Source: Dipteris shenzhenensis (lineage: Eukaryota; Polypodiophyta; Polypodiopsida; Gleicheniales). Taken from it: DNA of 64,000 nt. Position 1 is the first letter of the stretch; every line of letters begins with the position of its first letter. The stretch lies in the NCBI GenBank assembly GCA_047967505.1, contig CM106541.1, one strand, 5' to 3'. A program made the position numbers and the translations under genes. The notes under the pieces were generated by a model. It saw only the letters and a program-made list of their open reading frames with translations. It made no database searches and was not told where the DNA came from. Below, one piece after another: positions 20,847 through 32,045 of the stretch.

Positions 20847-21623
20847 CTCACTGTAAACTTACGAGTAGAAGGGTTATAGCATCTATACCCTTTCTGCTGT
20901 AGAGAATAGCTGTAGAGAATAACCAATAAAGATGCACTTCTTAGCTTTTGGATCCAACTTGGATCTCAACTCATCTAGCACATGAACATAGGCAATGCAA
21001 CCAAAAACTTTCAAATGAGAATTATCTGGTTTCCTACCAGTATACCTCTCCTCTAGCGTCATGCCATGTATTGATGCAGTGGGAGTCCTGTTCATTATGT
21101 AGACTACTATAGCAACTGCTTTAGCCCATTAGAAATCTGGCAGGTCTTTTTCGTTGAGCATGGCACGAGATACCTCTCCAATATGCCTGTTTTTCCTTTT
21201 TGCAAGTCCATTTTGCTGTGGGGTATGACTACATGAATATTGCTGCTTTATGCCATGCTCCTGCAGGAACCTTGAAAACTCATTTGAGAGGTACTCTCCC
21301 CTTCCATCTGACCTTAGGCATTTTATTTACAGGCCTGTTTCTTTTTCAACCATAGCTCTAAAAGCTTTGAAATGCCTAAACACTTCACTTTTCTTTTTCA
21401 TAAAATACACCCAATCTTTTCTGCTGTAGTCATCAATAAAAGTGACAAAATAATGATAGCCTCCAATAGATGTAGCTTTAGTAGTCCACACATCAGAGTG
21501 GATTAATTCCAATGGCCTCTTACTCTTTTGTCCATGTGTAGGAAATGGTTTCCTTGCCTGTTTTCCAAATTGATAAGCTTCACATAACTTATGCATTTCT
21601 GCAACCTTGAACTTAGGCAACAA
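20847..21623 (-). pseudogene. Element B integrase
   Basis: Minus strand: VAEMHKLCEAYQFGKQ (end of the zinc-binding region, with C-to-Y), LELIHSDVW (first catalytic D), FVTFIDDYSRKDWVYFMKKK, a stop after ETGL, then [11 protein letters not shown] (second D), [17 protein letters not shown] and, in a 70-codon frame (21095-20883), MNRTPTASIHGMTLEERYTG and KKCIFIGYS. The third catalytic residue, E in AERKN, is K here (codon at 21198-21200); the sister copy B2 keeps E. Integrase would therefore be dead even without the stops. Confidence 0.9.
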
Positions 21624-21648
21624 TATTTTGGGCCTGCATTAATTTAAG

Positions 21649-22300
21649 TCATTGTGCATTAACATGACCAATGCATTTATGCCAGATATCAATATCTGCA
21701 ACTACACTAGTCCCATGTGCAAACATTCCTACACTCAGTTCAGGCATCTCCACATCCAATGTAAACATCCTACCCTTCTTCTTCCCTTTTGCTATCCAGC
21801 GACCTTTATTTTTCATATCCTGAACAAAGCATTGATGAGGATTAAATCTGACCTGCAAGCCCTGCTCAACCATTTGACCAACAAAACCTAGGTTCTTGGT
21901 GATATTTGGGACATGAAATACATCAGAATTTCTTTTTCCCATCCTGCATTGACAAAGGAACTTTAGCAATCTGCACAATAGGATGTGCAGTATCATCACC
22001 AATCTCCACAAATCATGGTCTTTCCATTTTCCTTGCATCCTGCATACATTCTGCGTGACCTATCATGTGGTTTGATGCACCTGAATCAACATAACACACA
22101 TCATTTCTTTCTTCTGTCTTGTCACAGAATTGGTCATGTGCTGCACCATAAACAAATGCTCATTTCTGTCATCACCCTGTCTACTACAGGATTCATAATT
22201 GCCTTGCTGCAATTTTCCATTCATGATGTCATTCTGCTTTTTATAGCAGTCTTTAGCCATATGACCCATTTTACCATAGTAGTAGCATTCAACATTGCTG
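21649..22300 (-). pseudogene. Element B zinc knuckle, protease and GAG-pre-integrase
   Basis: Minus strand: the zinc knuckle CYYYGKMGHMAKDC (second Cys to Tyr, codon 22276-22278), a linker KQNDIMNGKLQQGNY and a broken protease region. A 129-codon frame (22038-21649) follows with DVFHVPNITKNLGFVGQM, RFNPHQCFVQDMKNKGRWIA and IWHKCIGHVN, the last being the His part of the integrase zinc finger. Gag zinc knuckles bind element RNA. Protease residues are better read in the sister copy at 44422-45048. Confidence 0.8.
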
Positions 22301-23111
22301 TTTGCATTTTGGCCTCTTTGCCATCCACCAGGACCTCTTTGGCTCCCCTTGCCTCTAAAGTTACCACGTCCTCTTCATAGGACTGGTTTTCTAGAATTTG
22401 CTACATATTTTGATTTCTGCCATGGCCTCCAGATCAGCTTGCTCTACCTCTGCCTCTACCTCTTCCAGCATTTGAGTAGAAGAGAGTTTCTTTTGAAGTT
22501 CCTCCTGAAGAAGATGCACCACCATTTCTCTGCTCTTCAGAAATTAGAAAAGCAATCAACTCCTCAAAATCAGGAAATTTTCCATGGACGGCAGTGGATG
22601 TTCAGAATTGTGCATAATCCTTTCCTAGACCATTCGAGGTCACAGAAACTAAATCATCATCTTCCACTGGCAACCCAATAGAAGCAAGTGCATCTGCAAT
22701 CTTCTTCACCTTCATGTGGTAGTCGTCGATGCTCATATTTTTCCTTTGCACATTATCCAACTCTTGCTTGAGCTGCATTTTCCTGGCTTGCGTATTTATG
22801 CTATACATTTTTGTCAAAGTATCCCATGCCTCCTTTGGCATGCTTGCATCCTGAATATGCAAAATCATAGAATCTGAAATACTGATAGATAGCCATTACA
22901 TAACTTTTCTGGCTCTCTCATGCCAGCATTTAAATGCCTACAACTCCTGTTGATTGGGAACATTAGGAATAACTAGTTCTTCTTCAGCTCTAGTAATGAA
23001 CTCCCAATAGCCTTTTCCCTTAAGGAAATTCGTCATTCTAAACTTCCATGGTTGGAAGTTGTTCTTGTCAAGCTTTTCAGTGACAATCTATGAAAGAGCA
23101 TCAGACGCCAT
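22301..23111 (-). pseudogene. Element B gag
   Basis: Start ATG at 23111 (MASDALS, shared with B2 at 45892). The minus strand then reads EKLDKNN..PWKFRM, a copia gag N-terminal motif, followed by stops, and an 88-codon frame (22868-22602) with ASMPKEAWDTLTKMYSINTQ, MQLKQELDNVQRKNMSIDDY and LVSVTSNGLGKDY, the UBN2-type gag body. The C-terminal part is Gly/Arg-rich before the zinc knuckle. Confidence 0.85.
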
Positions 23112-23593
23112 TATAGAACACTGCAAAAATATTGTGTCACTGCAATAACCAAAACTTCTGCCTCACAGGGGCAAATCTGCAAAATTGATGAAAGTGGTAT
23201 TTGACCACACAGTCACTTCCTAGTGATAATTATGCATCAACAAGCAATAACAATGATTCTGTCACTCCCAATATCTCTGCGCATAGGCATACGATGCAAT
23301 TTCTACAACAACTTTTCACCGACATGCAGAACAACGTTCGCATAGCAAAAATAGGGCACCTTTCTAAGTGCCTGCGAAAAACTTTCACCGCCAAAACGGG
23401 CCCTGAAATGGCCTCGAGTCAAAAAAATAATGCCACCCAAGGTGTTGCCCTATCCTGTAGCATAAACTGCCCTCTCACCACACTGCGAAGGGCATCCCAA
23501 TCTGAGACAGTGCACTCTTGCACTTTCTAGCTGTGCTACCTGTAGAGATTTGCTCCCAAATTAGAAAAAGGAAAGCAAGACTGATCCTCTTAC
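23112..23593 (-). other. Element B leader, part next to gag
   Basis: Untranslated leader between the gag start and the point where element C inserted. Element C splits it from its other end (29029-29096). It matches the uninterrupted leader of B2 (45893-46429). Confidence 0.85.
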
Positions 23594-24318
23594 TATTAGA
23601 TATCAATGCTCCACTCTTGTGTAATTACATGGGAACCAGCTAACTCTACTTGTAAGCCCCCCATATGAGGAGAAGGCATTTTAATAGCTCGGTTATCCGG
23701 TAGGTCCTAGTTTGGACACCAGATGGGGGCCATGTGTGGCCTGATGGCTGGACGGAGTTGGCACACTGCCAACTAGGCTACATGCAAGTGCAAGAAGGCA
23801 TCCCATGACTGACCGTACTGAGGGTAGATGGAGCATTTCCCAAGGCAGCAACCCACTCTCGGGTTGTAGGGCCGGTTTGGAGCTTCAGATGATCCTGGAT
23901 GGCTCTGGGTTGAACGGAGACCATAGGGTAGTTGCTCTATTTTGTGCCACGGTTCTATCGTGTGGTCGGTGGCCTATTTCAGAACTGACCCCTAGTCGAC
24001 CATTTTGGGTGGACTGGGTCAGTCACCCAATTGGGTCTAATCGACTACTAGTGGTGGCTATATAAGAGCAAGCCCGTGAAGCCCATTTCATCACTGGCTA
24101 CAGCAACCTTGATTCCTTAGCATCCAGCCTCCGTCCTCTACTATTTCCAGATCGCCATCAAAGCTTCTTTCACAGGAGCACATGGTTGGGAGGCAGCACC
24201 ATCTATTGTATCAATTCTATAGTTATCAAATTTTTGATTCTCCATACTATCTGTTTTTCTCTCTTGCGTACGAGATCCTGTTATCTGTTGAGCATAGACG
24301 TTGTATTGTTTTCTTACA
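23594..24318 (+). repeat. Element C 5' LTR
   Basis: 725 bp. It starts TATTAGATATC, so the terminal TG has become TA; the 3' LTR and C2 keep TGTTA. Ends TTTTCTTACA. TATA box TATATAA at 24059-24065. Confidence 0.95.
24059..24065 (+). promoter_or_regulatory. TATA box of element C 5' LTR
   Basis: ggcTATATAAgagcaagccc is preserved in all three family-C LTRs of the window (24059, 28769, 47191), supporting it as the promoter TATA box. Confidence 0.75.
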
Positions 24319-24330
24319 TGGTATCAGAGC
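24319..24330 (+). other. Primer binding site of element C
   Basis: TGGTATCAGAGC abuts the LTR end, complementary to the 3' end of plant initiator Met-tRNA. Confidence 0.95.
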
Positions 24331-24388
24331 CAAGACTCTAGCAAGGAGATTTGGTAGTGTGTTTTTGTTTGCGAGCAGATTTTGAGAG

Positions 24389-25050
24389 ATGGCCCAGCCT
24401 GCAAGACTACGAATCCCACCGTTTGGCGAAAGCGGAAAGTTGGATAGCACTAACTATCCACTCTGGAAGTTCAAGATGAAGACCATCCTAAGCGCATATG
24501 AGCTTTGGGATACTGCTACTGGGGTGGACCTGAAACCAATTTTGAGACCAAATCTGGCCAATGCAGGACAACAGATAGTACCAACTACGGATGAGATTCT
24601 CACATGGACAAGAAGAAATGCAGAAGCACTGTGTTCTATTATCTACAATGTAAGTGACTCTATCATGGCGTTAATTCAACATGTCACCACAGCGGAGGAG
24701 GCATGGATGGTCTTGAAAAATCAGTACGAGACCACGAATCAGATGCGAATTTAGAATCTGGAGACTCAACTCACGGATGAGAAAGTGTCTGAGTCTGAAA
24801 TGGTAGAGAAGTTCATCACCAGGGTGAAGAATCTGCGTGATCAGATGACTGCGATTGGCATCACCATCACCAGTGAGAATCTAGCATGAAGGTGCATACG
24901 GATTCTCCCACCAAAGTACGATGGTCTTGTTACGGCGCTAAATACGTAGAACAAAAATCCGCCTCTCAACTCTGAGGATTTCAGTGTGATGCTTCTGGAG
25001 GAGGAGATGCATCAAAAGACGAGGACTAGAGAAGATTCGGCTTTCTATGC
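24389..25050 (+). pseudogene. Element C gag (N-terminal and central part)
   Basis: ATG at 24389, 70 bp after the LTR. 121 open codons contain FGESGKLDSTNYPLWKFKMK (gag N-terminal NYxxWK motif), AEALCSIIYNVSDSIMALI and TAEEAWMVLKNQYE of the UBN2 domain. A TAG at 24752-24754 and further stops follow, with LRDQMTAIGITITSENLA and LNSEDFSVMLLEEEMHQK still readable. A frameshift near 25051 joins it to the zinc-knuckle frame. It would form the capsid of the virus-like particle. Confidence 0.93.
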
Positions 25051-25895
25051 TGAAAGGTAAGGGTAAGGACTCTGGTAACCCATCTTCTTCTGATGATAAA
25101 AAGAGAAAGAAGAAGATCAAGTGCTTCTATTGCAACAAGGCAGGGCACAAGCAGAATGAGTGCTGGAAGAAGATTGCAGATGAGAAGAACGGAGTAAAGA
25201 AAGAGTCCAGCAATAGCGCGCAGGCAGTCCCAGTAGAGCTGTTCGTAGCAATTGAGGAGATTTGCACGGAGGCAGTTCATGTACTTGCGGATGAACCTTG
25301 GTTTATTGACAGTGGTGCATCGTGCCACATGACTAGTTGGAAGGATTGGTATACCTCTCTACAATCAGTAGGGAATGACATCCTGGTAGCAGTCGGCAAT
25401 GATGCGAAATATCCAACAAAAGGAAAAGGTACGATTGCTCTCAAGTCAGATGGATTTGTAAAACAGTTGTTCGATGTTGTTTATGTGCCAGATATCAAGA
25501 GGAACTTGTTGTCCATTTCTACAATCACAGATCGGGACCTCAAAGTTCAATTTGATAAGAATGGTGCACAGACTTTGGATCTTCAAGGGAAGGTCACTAG
25601 TAAAGGTAGATGGCACAACAACATCTATGAACTCTCAGCTTTCAGTGCTCGAGCCGATGTGAAGAACACTAAGCTGTGGCATGAGAGGTTTGGTCATCTT
25701 AACCTTAGTTCTTTAAAGGAGATGCATAAAAGTGAAATGATTGTAGACCTACCAGAAGTTACAGATCTGCCCGATGTATGTGAAGCTTGCATGATGGGCA
25801 AGCAGCATCGGCAACCCTTTCCTAAAGAGGCCAGCAGGGCAAAGGCTCCTCTAGAGCTCGTTCACATGGACCTGTGCGAAAAGATGGAGATGTAA
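25047..25895 (+). pseudogene. Element C gag zinc knuckle, protease and integrase start
   Basis: 282 open codons, the best preserved piece of C. CFYCNKAGHKQNEC is an intact CCHC zinc knuckle. WFIDSGASCHMT carries an intact aspartic protease D-S-G. LWHERFGHLN and VCEACMMGKQHRQPFP form the HHCC zinc-binding region of integrase, and LELVHMDLCE contains the first catalytic Asp. A TAA at 25893-25895 ends the frame within integrase, which continues in phase at 25899. In a live element this would be part of one gag-pol polyprotein. Confidence 0.95.
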
Positions 25896-26530
25896 GCTTT
25901 GGGTGGTTCCTACTACTTCATGACGTTGATCGACAACTACAGTAGAAGGATATGGATAAACTTCCTGAAGACTAAAGACGAGGCTTCTAGTAAGTTCAAA
26001 GAATGGCATGTAATGGTCGAGAAAGAAACGAGGAGGAAGCTGAAAAAGTTGAGATTAGACAAAGGTGGAGAGTTCACATCAACTGAATTCGAAAGTTACT
26101 GCAAAAGTCACAGTATCAAGAGGCAGAAACCCCCACCACATACATCACAGCAAAATGGAGTAACATAACGCGAGATGCGCGTCATCTATGAAATGGGCAG
26201 GAGTATGATGAAAGGGAAAGATTTGCCAAAGTCTTTTTGGGCTGAAGCATGTAACACGGCAGTTTACATTCTGAATCGTAGCTACACAAAGGCTGTGAAT
26301 GGGATGACTCCACTGCAGGCCTTTTCTGGTAAAAAACCTTCAGCTGCACATTTCAGAGTTTTTGGATGTGACTATTTTGTGCATGTCCCTGATGCTAATA
26401 GGACTAAATGGGAACCGAAGAGCTAGAAGTGTATTTTCTTGGGCTACAGTGAAGACGCGAAGGGTTACCATCTCTATAACCCTGTTACCAAGAAGGTAAT
26501 AGTAAGTCGCGATGTGGTCTTCTCAGAATA
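25896..26530 (+). pseudogene. Element C integrase core and C-terminal part
   Basis: YYFMTLIDNYSRRIWINFLK, then LRLDKGGEFTSTEF with the second catalytic Asp. QQNGVT is then followed by TAA (26166-26168) exactly where the catalytic Glu codon (A-E-R) is expected. An 83-codon frame (26175-26426) continues with GKDLPKSFWAEACNTAVYIL, NGMTPLQAFSGKKPS and FRVFGCDYFVHVP. A TAG interrupts KS*KCIFLGYSEDAKGYHLY. Core fold recognisable, active site destroyed. Confidence 0.93.
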
Positions 26531-27580
26531 GCCGCATCAATTGGAGGAGTATGCTTCCATCCCAGACAAGCAAGACTAGGATATCCATCCAGTACAACAA
26601 CCAACAGCAGACCAAACTCTCTCAATGGTGCTTGGGAGGATTCAAGGTAAAGAAGAGAAAGAAGAGCCTACAAAACCACGATGGCATTGGCCATTCCCAA
26701 AGTGGGTAAAGTAGCTTTTGGATGGTAGAGAACCTCTAGCCATTGAGGAGGAACCATCTGAACACCACCGTTCCAAGAGATTAGAGGAGCAAAGAAGGGC
26801 ACAGGAACACTTGGTCAACTATGCTTTGATGACAGAGGTGATTCATGATGATGAACCCAAGTTTCTTGAAGAGACACAGGGTGATGATAGGTGGATGGAG
26901 GCTATGCAGTCGGAGTATGGCTCCATAATGAAGAACAACACTTGGGACCTTGTGGATTGACCACCAAAATGCAAGGTAATTGGCACCAAGTGGGTGTACA
27001 AGACCAAGTACAAGTGCAACGGCATGTTGGATAAATACAAGGCTCGGCTCATGGCAAAAGGATTCGCACAAGTACATGGTTTTGATTATCAAGATACTTT
27101 TGCTCCCACAGCTCGACTAACCACAATTTGCAATGTTTTGGCTTTAGCAGCCTAGGGAAGTTGGCCCGTGTTTCAGATGGATGTAAAATCTACCTTTCTG
27201 AATGGAGATCTCAAGGAGGAGGTATACGTGGAACAACCACTAGGTTTTGCATCCTCGATTCAAAAGGTAAAGTCTGTAAACTAAAGAAGGCACTTTATGG
27301 GCTGAAATAGGTCCCATGAGCATGGTACCAGTGAACTGATGCCTACTTTCTACAAAACGGGTTTAGGAGGAGCGCATTTGATGCAAATTTGTATATCTTC
27401 AGAGAAGGAGGCAAGTGTATGATCATGGTCCTTTATGTGGACGACCTTGTCATAATAGGGAACCATGAAGAGAAGATCTCACAGACAAAGAATTTGCTAG
27501 GAAGAGAGTTTGAAATGACAGACCTCGGACTGATGCATTTATGCTTGGGGATTGAAGTTTGGCAAGAGCCAAAATAGATC
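26531..27580 (+). pseudogene. Element C reverse transcriptase
   Basis: After an acidic linker the frame 26718-26960 enters RT at DDRWMEAMQSEYGSIMKNNT. Beyond stops come [60 protein letters not shown] and [10 protein letters not shown]. The frame 27389-27577 has MIMVLYVDDLVIIGN with an intact YVDD, then DLGLMHLCLGIEVWQ. At least five stops. RT converts element RNA to cDNA in the particle. Confidence 0.93.
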
Positions 27581-27628
27581 TTCATTTCATAGCTGAAGTA
27601 TGCTGGAGAGATACTGAAGGCATTTGGC

Positions 27629-28297
27629 ATGGCTGAGTGCAAGACAGTTGGCACCCCTATGGAGGTTGACATGAAGCTCTCAAACAAGGATTCATTACCA
27701 CTGGTGGAGGAAGCGAAGTATAGAAGGCATGTGGGTAGTTTGATTTACTTGTGCAACAGACGGTCGGACATCAGCTTTGCGACTGGTGTACTAAGCAAGT
27801 TTTCCAATAAGCCCCGGGAGAACCATTGGAGGGCAGGGATGCGGGTGCTGAAATACATCAAAGGCACACTTGATTATGGCATCACCTATACCAAGGGCAA
27901 CATCTTGACTAGATTCTGTGACTCGAACTGGGCAAGATATGTGGACAGCAGGCGAAAATCAGCATGCTTTGCTTCTTGCGAGGCAGTGTGGTTGAGGCAG
28001 ATTTTAGGGGACATGGGTGCAGTGCAAAACAAGCCTACACAATTATCATGTGACAATAAGAGTTGCATGGCGATTGCAAAGAACCTTGTGTTCCACGCTC
28101 TCACAAAACACATTGAGATTCAATATCACTTTGTACGCAAGCTCATCATGGATGGAGAGGTCAACTTGGTGTACTGTCCGACTACAGAGAATGCTGCGGA
28201 CATCTTCATGAAGGCTCTTGGAAGAGACTTGCTAGAGGCATCTTCATGGACTTGGCATTGCACCGAAAAAGTAAGTTCACTTGTAGGTGGACATTGA
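27629..28297 (+). pseudogene. Element C RT thumb and RNase H with internal deletion
   Basis: 222 open codons: MAECKTVGTPMEVDMKLSNK, RHVGSLIYLCNRRSDISFAT, WRAGMRVLKYIKGTLDYGIT, then RFCDSNWARYVDSRRKS joined directly to ACFASCEAVWLRQIL. Other copia RNase H proteins have about 35 residues here, including the S-T-E-A-E-Y block with the catalytic Glu, so an in-frame deletion removed it. The C-terminus is complete (HIEIQYHFVRKLI, ADIFMKALGRDL) and ends just before the polypurine tract. Confidence 0.92.
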
Positions 28298-28304
28298 GGG
28301 GGGG
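28294..28304 (+). other. Polypurine tract of element C
   Basis: TTGAGGGGGGG immediately precedes the 3' LTR, the expected plus-strand primer for reverse transcription. Confidence 0.9.
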
Positions 28305-29028
28305 TGTTACATATCAATGCTCCACTCTCATGTAACACGGGAACCAGCTAACTCTACTTGTAAGCCCCCCATATGAGGAGAAGGCATTTGAATAGCTCGG
28401 TCATTCGGTGGGTCCTAGTTTGGACACTAGATGGGGGCCATGTGTGGCCTGATGGGGCTGGATGGAGTTGGTACACTACCAACTAGGCTACATGCAAGTG
28501 TGGGAAGGCATCCCATGACTGACCGCACTGAGGGTAGACGGAGCATTTCCTGGGGCAGCCCACTCTCGGGTTGCAGGGCCCATTTGGAGCCTCAGATGAT
28601 CTCGGATGGCTCTAGGATGAATAGAATCTGTAGGTTAGTTGCTCTATTTTGCACCACGGTTCTATCATGTGCTCGGTGGCCTATTTCAGGACCGCCGACC
28701 CCTAGTCGACCATTTTGGGCAAACTGGGTTGGTCACCCAATTGGGTCTAACCGACTACTAGTGGTGGCTATATAAGAGCAAGCCCGTGAAGCCCATTTCA
28801 TCACTAGCTATAGCAACCCTGGTTCCTTAGCATCTAGTCTCCATCCTCTACTATTTCTAGATTGCCATCAAAGCTTCTTTCACAGGAGCGCATGGTTGGG
28901 AGGCAGCGCCATCTATTTTATCAGTTCTATAGTAATCAAATTTTTGATTCTCCATACTATCTGTTTTTCTCTCTTGCGTACGAGATCCTGTTATCTGTTG
29001 AGCACAGACATTGTATTGTTTTCTTACA
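28305..29028 (+). repeat. Element C 3' LTR
   Basis: TGTTACATATC to TTTTCTTACA, 724 bp, followed by the TSD cttac. TATATAA at 28769-28775. Confidence 0.96.
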
Positions 29029-29096
29029 CTTACCAAGACACCACAAACTTGGTTTACTTTCTTGAGCTCCTTACCACGAACCGAGCTCTGATACCA

Positions 29097-29449
29097 TGTG
29101 AAGAGAGTGGAAGAGAAGTAAGGAGTCTCACTTGCAGCTTCCTCACATTCAAAATGGGGGAATACACACAAAGGTGGAGGCTGAAAACAGTTTTTCTCTT
29201 CTTAGTTGTGTAAGCCAAAAGGACTCTCTCTTAGTACAAAAGGAATAGGTGAACCCTATATGTGGGTCTCAAAACTCAGCTAACTAAGGTGGCATACTAA
29301 CTGAGCCACTAACTAGAGTACATAAAGATAGCTGTCATCCAGCTATTATTCATGGGTGGTGTACTAGCCGCATCTGCAACTAACAAGTCGATGACATAAA
29401 TGCACAACGGTCACCTGGCATATCACGAGTGGAGCTCGCTATCTCAACA
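29097..29449 (-). repeat. Element B 5' LTR
   Basis: 353 bp. On the minus strand it is followed by TGGTATCAGAGCTCG (29096-29082), the initiator Met-tRNA primer site, then leader sequence cut by C at 29034. Right flank aggac is the TSD. Confidence 0.96.
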
Positions 29450-29935
29450 AGGACAACCCAACATAGTCAAGACATCAAAAGAAGCATGGGATATATTCGT
29501 ATCTCTTTACAAATCCAAGAACACTTCCAAGATTCTCACACTAAGAAACCAGATAAATCAGAGCTTCTGCAACACCAGTGAAATCAGTCAAGCTTATGTA
29601 CTCAGGATCAAGGATTACAACAATCAACTCACAATAGTAGGAGAGACCATGAATCTACCAGAATTGGTTCAAGTCATCTTGAATGGACTAGGAGAGGGAT
29701 ACGAGAATCTAGTGGAGAGTATTGCTATTCAACGGCAAATTCCAACACTGGAAGAGCTCCAGTAAATTTTACTTGGTGAAGAATTTAGGGCACAATCCAT
29801 TCACACACGCAAAGGTCATTCCAATGATCAAGCATTCATAGCTTTAGATCACAAAGCAAAGGTAGAGGCAGCCTGACAGATGCAGATCTTTTCAGTGAAG
29901 TGGTTATCATCAACAATAAAGTCGATCAAGCAGAT
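29450..29935 (+). pseudogene. Element A gag, C-terminal part
   Basis: Continues the gag frame broken at 15452. 29450-29762 reads in frame QPNIVKTSKEAWDIFVSLYK, then SKILTLRNQINQSFCNTSEI and VQVILNGLGEGYENLVESIA, typical UBN2 gag body. It stops at TAA 29763-29765 in LQ*ILLGEEFRAQ. No CCHC zinc knuckle is visible before the protease, so that part appears lost. Confidence 0.88.
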
Positions 29936-30320
29936 CAAGATCCTTGGTACATCAACAATGGTGCATCATCTCATATGACAAAGCATCAGGAATGGTTCAC
30001 AGAGATGAAACCATAATAAGGATAGAAGAATGTTATCTACACTATAGATAACACACCGAATCTAGTTCAAGGGAAAGACATTGTCCCTATGAGAAATTTA
30101 ACTGGTACAAAAGGATTGGTGAAAGATATACTATATGTTTTGAAGCTCTCAGTAAGAACCTCTTGTCAATTGGTCAAATGATGGAACACAACTATTGAGT
30201 CATCTTTGATGGAGATGAATGCACTATCAGAGACAAATATAGAGGAAATCAGTAGCTAGTTGGAAAAGCAGTCAAGGAAGGACGTAGCTTCAATACTAGA
30301 TTTGCATGCCATGTCAGCTT
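29936..30320 (+). pseudogene. Element A protease (active site mutated)
   Basis: DPWYINNGASSHMT corresponds to the copia aspartic protease block W-Y/F-I-D-S-G-A-S. The catalytic D and following S are both N, each a single G-to-A change. Downstream GTKGLVKDILYV and the GAG-pre-integrase segment GDECTIRDKYRGNQ are readable with frameshifts. Confidence 0.85.
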
Positions 30321-30329
30321 AACCACAAT

Positions 30330-31200
30330 AGATGCCACTTTTTGCAAAATGGTCAAAGAGATATGGACATGTCAATTTCAAAATCTTAATACAGCTAAAA
30401 AATCAAAATATGGCAATTGGAATTTTGAAAATTCAGTTTCTTGGAAAAATTTGGGAAGCATGCTGCTTCGGCAAACAAAAGCAAACCAACTTTGGCAGAA
30501 GCACCTCATGAGCATGAGCTATTCTTGATTTGATACATATAGATGTATGGGGTTATGCCGAGACTCGTAGCATCAATGGTTCACTTTACTACTTGACTTT
30601 TATCAATGACTACAGCATATATTGTTGGGTCTACTTTCTGAAAGAGAAATCTGATTTTTTTCTAGATTTCAAAGCCATGGTAGAAAACCAGACAGGCAAA
30701 AAGATCAAAGTCATGAGATTAGACAGAGGAGGTGAATACATGGCTTCTTCAGCATTCATGAACTTTTGCAGAAGTCATGACATTCGAAGAAAATTCACTT
30801 GTGCAGATACTCCTTAGCAGAATACAAGAGCTAAAAGGAAGAATGGTACTTTAGTAGACAATGCTAGAGCAATGTTGATGGAGAAGCATCTTTCGAATCA
30901 GTATTGGGTAGAACCAATAGCCACTACAAACTACTTGCTTAATCGGCCTCCGACCAAACCGATTGAAGGTATGACACCTTATGAAGAATTCACTGGACAC
31001 AAGCCATGCATTAGGCATCTCTGTAGATTTGGTTGCATAGCATATGCCCACATACATGACGATCATCATAAAAAATTGGATGTGAAGTCACATAAATGCA
31101 TCATGGTTGGCCACAATGAAGAAACCAAACTTACCAAAGCATACAAGTTGTATGATCCCATCAACTGAAAGTTCATTATCTCCAGAGATGTAATCTTTGA
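30330..31200 (+). pseudogene. Element A integrase (catalytic Glu to Lys)
   Basis: GHVNFKILIQLKN, then LIHIDVWGYAETRSINGSLY (first Asp), LTFINDYSIYCWVYFLKEKS and MRLDRGGEYMASSAFMNFCR (second Asp). A stop follows in TP*QNTRAKRKNGTLV, where A-E-R has become A-K-R (codon 30833-30835). The frame 30872-31168 has YWVEPIATTNYLLNRPPTKP, then GMTPYEEFTGHKP and KSHKCIMVGHNE. Integrase inserts cDNA into the genome; this one lacks the third catalytic acid. Confidence 0.92.
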
Positions 31201-32045
31201 TGAGGAATCAGGATGGAAGACATCAAATACATAGGAGATGGACACATCGATCACTCAGTCACCTATAAAAAAGGAGATTATGATGAGACTTATGCTCCAA
31301 TAGCAGCAAAAATGGGTTCTCTGGTTCTTCATATCACTAACGACACTCAGCAGATGGAATGTGTACCACCTAGATGTCAAGAATGCTTTTTTGAATGGTT
31401 ATCTCTAGAAAAGGAAGTCTACATGCAACAACCAACAGGTTATGTTGAATCAAGAAAAGAGAATCAGGATTGTCATCTCAAGAGAAGTCTCTATAGCTTA
31501 AAGCAAGCACCCAAAAGTTGGTACAATAGAATCGACAAGTATTTTGCTAATCTGGGATACATTAAGTCCAATGCAGATCATACTCTCTACTACAAAGTTC
31601 AAGGGGAAGACATTACTATTGCACTTTTGTACGTAAATGATTTGATTGTGACCGGAAGCAAGGATAGCTTCATCAAAAAGTTGAAACAAGACTTATCTGT
31701 AGAGTTCAACATGAAAGATCTTGGACTTAAGATCTTGGACTTATGCACTATTGTCTTGGTATTGAGTCTTGGAGAGATTCAGACAACACCTTCATGAGTC
31801 AGCTGAGATATGTTGACAATCTTCTGAAGAAGTTTCATATGGCAGATTGCAAGATTGCAGCCACTCCCATGGAACAGAGTTTGAAACTTACAAAGGACTC
31901 AGAAAAGCCTACTGTCAATGATAGGTGCTATCGGCAGCTCATCAGATCTCTTATGTATCTGACTATTACACAGCCCGATATTTGTTATGGAGTAAGCTCA
32001 CTTGCAAGTTTATGGCAAATCCAAAAAAATCTCATTGGAATGTAG
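31201..32045 (+). pseudogene. Element A reverse transcriptase (5' deletion, YVND, small duplication)
   Basis: The 194-codon frame 31213-31797 starts mid-RT at YDETYAPIAAKMGS, so about 80-100 N-terminal RT residues are missing after integrase. It continues with KEVYMQQPTGYVESRKEN, LYSLKQAPKSWYNRIDKYF and LLYVNDLIVTGS, where YVDD is YVND (31630-31641). A short duplication of gatcttggactta (near 31717-31742) then shifts the frame. 31743-32045 resumes with MHYCLGIESWRDSDNTFMSQ, HMADCKIAATPMEQS and LMYLTITQPDICYGVSSLA. Confidence 0.92.

Larger units (their letters stand above)
23594..29028 (+). mobile_element. Family-C Ty1/copia retrotransposon, near full length, nested in B leader
   Basis: 5,435 bp with 725- and 724-bp LTRs, flanked by the TSD cttac (23589-23593 and 29029-29033). 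The uninterrupted target is readable in B2 near 46361. Primer site at 24319, polypurine tract TTGAGGGGGGG at 28294-28304. gag, protease, integrase, RT and RNase H are all recognisable in order. Stops, one frameshift near 25051 and a deletion in RNase H inactivate it. Confidence 0.97.
15453..29449 (-). mobile_element. Family-B Ty1/copia retrotransposon, nested in A and containing C and D
   Basis: Minus-strand element: 5' LTR 29097-29449, 3' LTR 15453-15812, flanked by the TSD aggac (15448-15452; 29450-29454). Subtracting nested C and D with their TSDs leaves about 5.57 kb, a normal copia size. Coding runs from the gag start at 23111 to the RNase H end near 15815. D interrupts the integrase/RT linker and C sits in the leader. 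Numerous stops and an integrase E-to-K change make it inactive. Confidence 0.95.
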
